A DNA stretch of 5,626 bases from an uncultured Clostridium sp. (lineage in GTDB: Bacteria > Bacillota > Clostridia > TANB77 > CAG-508), in contig CAMEUC010000096.1 in the NCBI GenBank assembly GCA_945937855.1, positions 1-5,626 of the forward strand. The letters run 5' to 3'. Position numbers and translations under genes: made by a program. Shown piece by piece: positions 1-4,849 of the stretch (position 1 is the stretch's first letter; each line of letters begins with the position of its first letter). The notes below the pieces were generated by a model. It saw nothing but the letters and a program-made list of their open reading frames with translations. It had not been told where the DNA came from and searched no databases.

Positions 1-1320
1 GTTAAAGATACTTTTGAATATACTGGTAGTGATATTACTCCTACATTAAATAATGTTAATTCTAATATAGAAGTAACTGGTGATACTAAAGCAAAAAATG
101 TATCAAATAATACTATTACTGCAAAAATTAAAGATAAAACTAATTATGAGTGGAAAGATGGATCAAATAGTGATTTAACTATTAACTGGTCAATCACTCA
201 AGCAACACCAGACTATACAGTACCAACTGGTCTTACTGGTGTAAAAGGAGAAACATTAAATGATGTAACTCTACCTGATAGATTTACTTGGAATGATGCA
301 AGTACAGTATTAACAGCTGGAACACATACTTATAAAGCTACATATACTCCAGTTGATACTACAAACTATAAAACAATAACTGATATTGATATTGAGGTTG
401 TAGTTAAAGATAAGTTTGATGTAATGACAGCAGTTGATGGTAGAAATGGAACAATTACACCAAGTAAAATAGGTGTTATAGAAGGAAGTAAAGTAAAAAT
501 AACATTTACACCAAATACAGGATATATGGTAGATAAAGTATTAGTAAATGGAATAGAAAAAACTGCAACGGGAAATGAAATAGAAATAACAGTAGATGAA
601 GAAAAAACAGTAGAAGTAAGCTATAAGAAAATACCATTTACAATAACAGTAGAAGAAGTAACAGGAGCAACAGTAGATCCAGATGGAACTGTAACAGTAA
701 GTTATGGAGACAACAAAGACTTCACAATAACAGCAAATACAGGCTACAAACTAGTAAAAGTATTAGTAAATGATGTAGAAAAAACACTAGATGGCAACAC
801 ATTAAAATTAAAGAACATTACATCAAATATGAAAATTAAAGTAGTAGTAGAAAAAATAGAATACAAAGTAATAGAAGGTGCAGAACAAACATATACAATA
901 ACAGAAGATACAGAAGCAAGATTTAGAATAGATGCAGATTATAGCCTATTTAATAATAAAGTATATGTAGATAATGTACTTGTAGATAGTTCAAATTATA
1001 CAAGCAAAAGTGGAAGCACAATAATTGTATTAAATAAAGACTATGTAGATACACTTGCAGTTGGAGAACATACATTAAAAGTAGCATTTGCAGATGGAGG
1101 AGAAGCAGAAACAACATTTACAATAGCAAGAAAAGCTGAAAACAACAATAACAACGAAAATAATACTCCATCAAAACCAGAAGATAAAGAAGAAATGAAA
1201 GATAATGGTTCAAATCCAAAAACAGGCGACAATATAATGCTTTATGTAGCAATAGCAAGTATGTCAATAATAGGACTTGGAGCAACAACAATAGTTGCAA
1301 AAAAGAAAAAAATGAACTAA
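1..1320 (+). CDS. Modular cell-wall-anchored surface protein, 3' part (5' end outside window)
   Basis: The reading frame is open from the first base of the window to TAA at 1318-1320, giving 439 residues of a larger secreted protein. The ATG at 424 is an internal Met, not the start: the frame runs unbroken through it and there is no ribosome binding site. Modules in order: about residues 1-68, an MBG/Ig-like module (FEYTGSDITPTL, then a WKDGSNSDLTINWSI strand); 69-140, a related Ig-like module (TVPTGLTGVKGETLNDVTLP ... TYKATYTPVDTTNY); 142-285, two InlB-B-type repeats; 286-377, an X2-like module (YVDNVLVDSSNYTSKSGST ... GEHTLKVAFADGG); 378-404, an Asn/Glu/Lys/Pro-rich wall-spanning linker; then a sorting signal. 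The protein should be exported, fixed to peptidoglycan by a sortase, and display its modules outward, as adhesins and other surface proteins do; the ligand is unknown. Module names come from recalled family patterns, so their boundaries are approximate. Thr codon use changes sharply near base 421. Confidence 0.9.
   Translation, partial: VKDTFEYTGSDITPTLNNVNSNIEVTGDTKAKNVSNNTITAKIKDKTNYEWKDGSNSDLTINWSITQATPDYTVPTGLTGVKGETLNDVTLPDRFTWNDASTVLTAGTHTYKATYTPVDTTNYKTITDIDIEVVVKDKFDVMTAVDGRNGTITPSKIGVIEGSKVKITFTPNTGYMVDKVLVNGIEKTATGNEIEITVDEEKTVEVSYKKIPFTITVEEVTGATVDPDGTVTVSYGDNKDFTITANTGYKLVKVLVNDVEKTLDGNTLKLKNITSNMKIKVVVEKIEYKVIEGAEQTYTITEDTEARFRIDADYSLFNNKVYVDNVLVDSSNYTSKSGSTIIVLNKDYVDTLAVGEHTLKVAFADGGEAETTFTIARKAENNNNNENNTPSKPEDKEEMKDNGSNPKTGDNIMLYVAIASMSIIGLGATTIVAKKKKMN
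424..855 (+). repeat. Two tandem divergent InlB-B-type repeats in the surface protein
   Basis: Two units of about 70-75 residues follow each other (424-630 and 631-855). They share the core pattern NTGYxxxKVLVNxxEKT, followed by a short polar turn (ATGNEIEI or LDGNTLKL) and a Val/Lys-rich strand (TVEVSYKK or KIKVVVEK). This matches the divergent InlB B-repeat type found in many Firmicute surface proteins. At the DNA level the copies have diverged outside the conserved core, so this is an old duplication within the gene rather than a recent one. Confidence 0.75.
1213..1317 (+). other. C-terminal sortase sorting signal (NPKTG) with membrane anchor
   Basis: The last 35 residues have the three parts of a cell wall sorting signal. 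NPKTG (1213-1227) is followed by GD, then a hydrophobic segment of about 20 residues (from IMLYVAIASMSIIGLGATTI), then a short positive tail (KKKKMN). The motif has Asn where the classical LPXTG has Leu. This suggests recognition by a class of sortase that accepts N/S/P-P-X-T-G motifs, as known in some clostridia. No sortase gene is in the window. Confidence 0.88.
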
Positions 1321-1330
1321 AATACTACAT

Positions 1331-1363
1331 AAGAGAGGACTAGAACTTTCTAGTTCTCTTTTT
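1331..1363 (+). terminator. Intrinsic terminator after the surface protein gene
   Basis: An 11-bp stem (1334-1344 with 1349-1359, one G-T wobble) closes over a 4-base loop (ACTT) and runs straight into a T tract ending at 1363. The stem can be extended outward by A-T and G-T pairs against the T tract. It lies 10 bases after the TAA of the surface protein gene, so transcription of that gene very likely ends here and the next gene is a separate unit or depends on read-through. Confidence 0.88.
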
Positions 1364-1384
1364 AAAAATAAAGGGAGCGATTAT

Positions 1385-1888
1385 ATGGCAGGAAAAAGAA
1401 CTAAAACTAGAAAAAAAATAAAGCTAAATAAAAAGTTAGTATGTACTATTGGTGTTTTACTATTGATTATAACTGTTATATTTGCAATTATAATGATATT
1501 TAAACCTGTAAATGTAGGGAAAATAAACAAAGAAGGTAAAGCAGAATATATAGAACGAGTTGCAAATGTAACAAAATATCCAGACAAAAAAATTGTAGAA
1601 TTTAAAAATGATTATGAACTAATAGATAATGGAATAATAACAACTGAGATCTATGAAAAATTAAAAAATAATGATAATATCTATAATCTAACAGTAACAG
1701 AATACTTAAGACTAAGAGATATATCATCAAAAGAGAGTTATAATATAAATAAAGCAATACAAACAGGAGTCGTAAAAGAGGATACAATATATGCAGATTA
1801 TTTTGCGAAAACTTGTGGATTTAAAAATAAAAAAGAATTATTAAAATATACAAAAGCTGTATTTGAACTAGCTGACAAAGAAAAATAG
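1385..1888 (+). CDS. Single-pass membrane protein of unknown function
   Basis: 167 residues. The start is set by AGGGAG at 1372-1377, 7 bases before ATG 1385; the stop is TAG at 1886-1888. Residues 1-17 are strongly basic (KRTKTRKKIKLNKK). Residues 18-39 form one hydrophobic segment (VCTIGVLLLIITVIFAIIMI), and residues 40-167 are hydrophilic and Lys/Glu-rich. By the positive-inside rule the short N terminus is cytoplasmic and the 128-residue domain lies outside; no lipobox or cleavage site is evident. The outer domain looks mostly helical and contains Cys144 (and Cys20 in the membrane segment), but I see no catalytic motif and do not recognise a family. It lies 64 bases after the surface protein gene, with a terminator in between and another terminator behind it, so it is probably its own transcription unit. 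A role at the cell envelope is inferred from topology only. Confidence 0.8.
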   Translation: MAGKRTKTRKKIKLNKKLVCTIGVLLLIITVIFAIIMIFKPVNVGKINKEGKAEYIERVANVTKYPDKKIVEFKNDYELIDNGIITTEIYEKLKNNDNIYNLTVTEYLRLRDISSKESYNINKAIQTGVVKEDTIYADYFAKTCGFKNKKELLKYTKAVFELADKEK

Positions 1889-1930
1889 AAATGATTTTTT
1901 CAATCAATTTATATAATAGTTCTATAATTT

Positions 1931-1965
1931 TATAGAGGCGTCAAAATGTCGCCTCTATATTTTTT
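1931..1965 (+). terminator. Intrinsic terminator after the membrane protein gene
   Basis: A perfect 10-bp stem (TATAGAGGCG at 1931-1940 with CGCCTCTATA at 1950-1959) and a 9-base loop are followed by six T residues (1960-1965). It starts 42 bases after the TAG of the 167-residue membrane protein and is the obvious 3' end of that transcript. Confidence 0.9.
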
Positions 1966-2054
1966 GAGTATCCTGCTAAAAGCCACGCTTTTAGGCTCTT
2001 ATTGGGATTCGGGGCGGCTCCCTGTTCCTGCAAAATTGCTTGAAAGCAATTTTG
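1966..2054. other. GC-rich non-coding island with two hairpins
   Basis: Bases 1971-2040 contain 36 G/C in 70 (about 51%, counted by eye), set in surroundings of roughly 25-30%. Two inverted repeats frame it: CTAAAAGC/GCTTTTAG (1976-1983 with 1987-1994, 3-base loop) and CAAAATTGCT/AGCAATTTTG (2031-2040 with 2045-2054, 4-base loop). Neither is followed by a T tract, so neither is a terminator. Between them lies the GC-rich core GGGGCGGCTCCC at 2011-2022. No convincing gene is present, although a frame on each strand is open through it. The abrupt change in composition suggests acquired DNA, or a structured RNA or DNA element such as a replication or transfer site. Which of these it is cannot be decided from the sequence. 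Confidence 0.5.
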
Positions 2055-2056
2055 AA

Positions 2057-2086
2057 AAGAATTCTTCAAGAAATTAAATTTAATTT
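2057..2086. repeat. Two adjacent perfect palindromes
   Basis: AAGAATTCTT (2057-2066) is a 10-bp perfect palindrome, and AAATTAAATTTAATTT (2071-2086) is a 16-bp perfect palindrome; four bases separate them. They continue directly from the GC-rich island and its hairpins. AT-rich palindromes arise easily in DNA this rich in A and T, so their function, if any (protein binding site or part of a larger structured element), is uncertain. Confidence 0.4.
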
Positions 2087-2294
2087 TCTCATATAATACA
2101 CTTTCCATATTTTTAAAAATAAGGATTTACTTTATAGAAAGTTGAATCATTTTAATTTCAAAAAAAATAAGAAAATTTGAAAAATGAAACATTTGATAAA
2201 AAAATTGGACTCTTATTAATAGAAATGAGGTGATGGAATATTGAATAATATTTTAAGTTTATTGTATTAGTTATTTTAAAAGGTAATTTGGACT
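2087..2294. other. AT-rich intergenic stretch without a recognisable gene
   Basis: This is about 208 bases of very AT-rich DNA upstream of the small protein and recombinase genes. I see no ORF of meaningful length and no RNA gene. There is a TATAAT at 2092-2097 without a partner -35 box. A TTGATA with a poor -10 match lies around 2193-2216. An SD-like AGGTGA at 2228-2233 stands in front of a 9-codon frame at 2241-2270. None of these is strong enough to be called on its own. The promoter of the recombinase operon probably lies somewhere here or in the hairpin region that follows. Confidence 0.5.
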
Positions 2295-2319
2295 AAAAGA
2301 AATATAAAGATTTCTTTTT
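2295..2319 (+). terminator. Weak terminator-like hairpin in the leader of the recombinase operon
   Basis: A 9-bp stem (AAAAGAAAT at 2295-2303 with ATTTCTTTT at 2310-2318) with a 6-base loop ends in a T run (2315-2319). The stem has a single G-C pair, so it would be a poor terminator alone. It could end leaky upstream transcription before the recombinase operon or form part of a leader structure. The call rests only on base pairing. Confidence 0.35.
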
Positions 2320-2320
2320 G

Positions 2321-2347
2321 CATAATATTTACTTAAGAAATATTATG
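2321..2347 (+). promoter_or_regulatory. Inverted repeat abutting the ribosome binding site of the 71-aa gene
   Basis: CATAATATTT (2321-2330) and AAATATTATG (2338-2347) are a perfect 10-bp inverted repeat around a 7-base centre. The last base of the right arm is the first G of the ribosome binding site GGAGG (2347-2351) for the ATG at 2362. As DNA it is a plausible operator for a dimeric repressor; as RNA it could hinder ribosome access to the recombinase operon. The left arm also contains CATAAT, which resembles a -10 box but has no good -35 at 16-18 bp. Function is inferred from position. Confidence 0.4.
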
Positions 2348-2361
2348 GAGGAGTTAATTAA

Positions 2362-2577
2362 ATGCAAATTACTTCTTGCGAAATTACTAATACAAACTAT
2401 ATCCAAATTTATTTAACTGAAGAAGAATTAGAAAAGCAAGAAACTAAAGAGATTATAAACAAATATAAGAAAGAAAAATATAGTGTGGCTATATTCGTAA
2501 CTGGTAAAGAGAATTATCCCGAGATTCTAAAAAAAATAGTTGCGAAACAAGTGGAATTAAATAAAAATGTATGCTAA
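2362..2577 (+). CDS. Small recombinase-linked protein of unknown function (71 aa)
   Basis: ATG 2362 is preceded by GGAGG (2347-2351) with a 10-base spacer; the stop is TAA at 2575-2577. The protein is small and soluble, with no signal peptide or membrane segment. Two strand-like stretches (NYIQIYLTEEEL, residues 12-23, and KYSVAIFVTGKEN, residues 39-51) alternate with two Lys/Glu-rich helices (residues 20-38 and 52-68), suggesting a compact alpha/beta fold. Cys6 and C-terminal Cys71 are the only cysteines. It ends 42 bases before the recombinase start with no terminator between, so the two are very likely co-transcribed. Small proteins of this general form occur beside large serine recombinases in clostridial mobile elements (from memory, not checked). 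A role as an accessory or directionality factor is possible but not shown. I do not assign a family. Confidence 0.8.
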   Translation: MQITSCEITNTNYIQIYLTEEELEKQETKEIINKYKKEKYSVAIFVTGKENYPEILKKIVAKQVELNKNVC

Positions 2578-2619
2578 CATGACTATTGGAGCAATATCAG
2601 GCGAGATTTGGAGGATAAT

Positions 2620-4194
2620 ATGACATTTGTTGCGGGATATTGTAGATTGTCTAGAGATGAAGATAAAGAAAATTACGCAAGTATTGAGGAACAAAAAAGA
2701 ATTATAATTGATTATGCAAGTAGTCGTAATTGGATTGTCTCAGAATTCTACATAGATGACAATGTTTCGGGATATACCTTTAACAGACCTGAATTTTCAA
2801 AAATGATTGAAGGCGTAAAAGGAGGAAAAATTGATGTAGTAATAGCAAAAGATTTATCAAGAATTGGAAGAAACAATGGACGAGTATTAGTTTTAATAGA
2901 TGAATTCAAAGATATGCAAAAAAACTTAATATTAGTATCTGAAATGGGTGGCACTTATGATGTTTTAAACGATAGAGATGATACTATTGGAATAACAACA
3001 TGGTTTAATGAAAGATATGTAAAAGATTGTTCAAGAAAAACTAGAGACCATATGTATTCAAAACAAAAATCAGGAAGATTAATTATGGGTAATTATTATG
3101 GATATATAAAAGATCCAGAAGATATAACAAGACTATACGTTGATGAAGAACTACGACCTGTTATAGAGTTAATATATAAGTTATATACTGAAAAAGGAAT
3201 TGGAGGAAAGAAAATTTGTGATATTCTAAATAGCAAATACAATTACCCCACCCCATCTGTTTACTATCAAATGAAACATTTAGAAAGAGGCAGAATATAT
3301 AAACATCCAGTTCAAAAATTATGGTCTACATATATGATAAGAAGTATTTTAGAAAATGATGTATATTGTGGTACACTTAGAACTCATAAGAAAAAGACTG
3401 TATCTATAAGAGGTAAAGCAATAAAACTCCCCGAGGAAGAACATTTTGTGTTTGAAAATCATCACGAGCCAATTATATCTAAAGAAACATTTAAACTTGC
3501 TCAAGATATAAGAAAAAGAAAAGTAAATACAAAAAGTACATCAAGTACAAGAAAAAGAAATTATTTCTTTTCAGGACTTTGCAGATGTGGTGATTGTGGT
3601 TTTGGAGTTAGTGGTATAACTATAACTAGAAAACAATCTCAAAAAGGTTATGAATGTTCACAATATAGAACTTATGGCAAAGCTAGATGTAAATGCCACG
3701 AAATCAAAGAGTCAGATATACTTATACATTTTAAAGAATTTTTAAAATTTACAAAAAATAAATACATAGATGAAATAAATAAAATAGAAATCCAATCAAA
3801 AACTAATACTAAAACAAACAACAAAGATAAAATCAAATTTGAAATTGAAAATCTAAATGCTGAATACAAAGTATTGATAAGTCAAAAAATTAAGGATTTA
3901 ACTAATACTACAAATGGATACCAAAGAGAAATGATTGAAAATACGTATAAGGAATTAGAAAAAGATAAAACTAATCGTATTGAACAATTACAAAAATTAC
4001 TAGAAAAACAACAAGAAGATTTAGATAAAGAAAAAATTAAGGATTTAAAAACTGCAATAGAATATTTTGATGATATTCTTAAGTCTAATGAGCCAAGTAG
4101 ATATATTTTAGAGTGTTTAATTGATAAAATATGGATTTATCACGATAAGAGTGTGAAATTCGAGCTAAAGCCTGAAATTAGCCGATTAATATAA
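2620..4194 (+). CDS. Large serine recombinase (site-specific integrase of a mobile element)
   Basis: 524 residues from ATG 2620. This start is chosen because GGAGG at 2610-2614 sits 5 bases before it; a longer reading from TTG 2608 would overlap that ribosome binding site. Residues 1-150 are the resolvase/invertase catalytic domain: YCRLS with nucleophile Ser11 and Arg9, SIEEQ at 21-25, and KDLSRIGRN at 77-85 with the conserved arginines Arg81 and Arg84. Residues about 158-260 form the recombinase DNA-binding domain (GNYYGY ... IRSILENDVYCGTL). Residues 311-360 form a zinc ribbon, with Cys323, Cys326, Cys346 and Cys357 as likely ligands. Residues about 380-485 are a Lys/Glu-rich coiled coil, the region that in this family controls synapsis and direction. 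All parts are present and there is no frameshift, so the enzyme is probably active. Such enzymes cut attP and attB with a 2-bp stagger through a Ser-DNA bond and drive integration, or excision with a partner factor. It ends 16 bases before a broken peroxiredoxin gene, consistent with being the terminal gene of an integrated element. Confidence 0.95.
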   Translation: MTFVAGYCRLSRDEDKENYASIEEQKRIIIDYASSRNWIVSEFYIDDNVSGYTFNRPEFSKMIEGVKGGKIDVVIAKDLSRIGRNNGRVLVLIDEFKDMQKNLILVSEMGGTYDVLNDRDDTIGITTWFNERYVKDCSRKTRDHMYSKQKSGRLIMGNYYGYIKDPEDITRLYVDEELRPVIELIYKLYTEKGIGGKKICDILNSKYNYPTPSVYYQMKHLERGRIYKHPVQKLWSTYMIRSILENDVYCGTLRTHKKKTVSIRGKAIKLPEEEHFVFENHHEPIISKETFKLAQDIRKRKVNTKSTSSTRKRNYFFSGLCRCGDCGFGVSGITITRKQSQKGYECSQYRTYGKARCKCHEIKESDILIHFKEFLKFTKNKYIDEINKIEIQSKTNTKTNNKDKIKFEIENLNAEYKVLISQKIKDLTNTTNGYQREMIENTYKELEKDKTNRIEQLQKLLEKQQEDLDKEKIKDLKTAIEYFDDILKSNEPSRYILECLIDKIWIYHDKSVKFELKPEISRLI

Positions 4195-4216
4195 TATCCC
4201 CAAATTGTAAGCTTTT
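4195..4216. other. Probable right attachment junction of the integrated element
   Basis: The recombinase stop is at 4192-4194 and recognisable peroxiredoxin coding sequence begins at 4211-4214, so the boundary between element and host must fall in this short interval. In the peroxiredoxin frame an in-frame TAA (4208-4210) sits immediately before the codons Ala-Phe-Thr-Pro-Val-Cys. If this is attR, the attB-derived half extends right over TTTACCCCCGTCTGCACAAC (4214-4233), and the attP-derived half extends left into the end of the recombinase gene. The exact 2-bp crossover cannot be fixed without the left end or an empty site. Confidence 0.6.
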
Positions 4217-4777
4217 ACCCCCGTCTGCACAACAGAGTTTATTGCTTTTTCAAAAGCTAATACATATTTTAATAATTTAAATGCACAATTAATTGGTTTA
4301 AGCATTGACAGTAATCCATCACACTTAGCTTGGATATATGACATTTATCAAAAGACAGGAATTAAAGTGCCTTTCCCAGTAATTGCAGATAGGAGTGGAG
4401 AAATTGCAAGAAAATATGGAATGATATCAACTGTACCGAAGACTACAGAAACAGTTAGAAATGTTTTTATTATTGATGATAAAGGAGTAATTAGAACTAT
4501 TCTTATATATCCATTAAATGTAGGAAGATGCATTCCTGAAATATTAAGAGTAATAGAGGCGTTGCAAACTGCAGATTGTAATAATGCATCAACTCCTGCA
4601 AACTGGGTTCCAGGTGAGCCTATTATAGTTCCAAAACCTAATACTTTTTGTGAGTTGCAAGAAAGGTTAGAAGAGATTCAAAAAAATAAAAATGGAATAA
4701 GCTGGTATTTAAGTTTTCAAAATTCTTCAGAAGAATGTAATAAAAAAATAGGCAAAGAGCACCGAAAGTCTACATAA
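4211..4777 (+). pseudogene. 5'-truncated Prx6-type peroxiredoxin (interrupted by element insertion)
   Basis: 188 residues of a peroxiredoxin of the Prx6 (1-Cys/AhpC-TSA) type, a thiol peroxidase that reduces H2O2 and organic peroxides in the cytoplasm. Visible marks are FTPVCTTEF with the peroxidatic Cys codon at 4226-4228, LIGLSIDS, FPVIADRSGEIARKYGM, the conserved Arg strand TVRNVFIIDDKGVIR, and the Prx6-like tail around LQTADCNNASTPANWVPG. Full-length Prx6-type proteins are about 210-235 residues, so roughly 40 residues at the N terminus are missing, including the Pro of the PxxxTxxC signature; an in-frame TAA precedes Ala. The first conventional start in frame is GTG 4367, far downstream of the active-site Cys and without a good ribosome binding site. 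The gene is therefore non-functional in this arrangement. The remaining frame is intact to TAA 4775-4777, so the interruption may be recent or reversible. The end (WYLSFQNSSEECNKK...) lacks the usual CxxC-like finish and is somewhat unusual. Confidence 0.88.
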
Positions 4778-4780
4778 AAC

Positions 4781-4809
4781 TTGAAATTTAAAATTAAATA
4801 TGGTATAAT
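4781..4809 (+). promoter_or_regulatory. Near-consensus sigma-A promoter with extended -10
   Basis: TTGAAA (4781-4786) is separated by exactly 17 bases from a perfect TATAAT (4804-4809), and the -10 is preceded by TG plus one base (4801-4803), the extended -10 form. It begins three bases after the peroxiredoxin stop and drives the 153-residue gene starting at 4850, giving a 5' leader of about 30-35 bases. This makes the downstream gene independent of the disrupted peroxiredoxin. It is the clearest promoter in the window. Confidence 0.88.
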
Positions 4810-4849
4810 ATGGAAGTAATTAATATTTCAAATAAGGGAGATAATATTT

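Noticed and set aside
1041..1300. Minus-strand ORFs across the surface protein gene, and similar ones at 1381-1587, 1602-1787, 2748-2954, 3672-3869 and 4348-4533
   Set aside because: They lie opposite clearly coding frames, have biased Leu/Ser/Phe-rich translations typical of antisense of AT-rich genes, and lack ribosome binding sites.
424..1320. A complete 298-residue gene starting at ATG 424
   Set aside because: The frame is open from base 1 and continuous in domain content; ATG 424 has no ribosome binding site and the protein would lack a signal peptide, so it is an internal Met.
1987..2010. GCTTTTA at 1987-1993 as the left att core matching GCTTTTA at 4211-4217
   Set aside because: Seven AT-rich bases are too few to be meaningful, and the sequence to the left of 1987 contains no N-terminal peroxiredoxin codons, which a left junction must show.
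2608..2619. TTG 2608 as start of the recombinase
   Set aside because: It overlaps the GGAGG at 2610-2614 that is correctly spaced for ATG 2620, and the family begins close to the Y-x-R-x-S motif, which ATG 2620 already gives.
4367..4777. A separate 136-residue gene starting at GTG 4367
   Set aside because: This GTG is the Val of KVPFPVIAD inside the peroxiredoxin fold. Homology extends upstream to 4211, and there is no suitable ribosome binding site, so it is part of the truncated gene.
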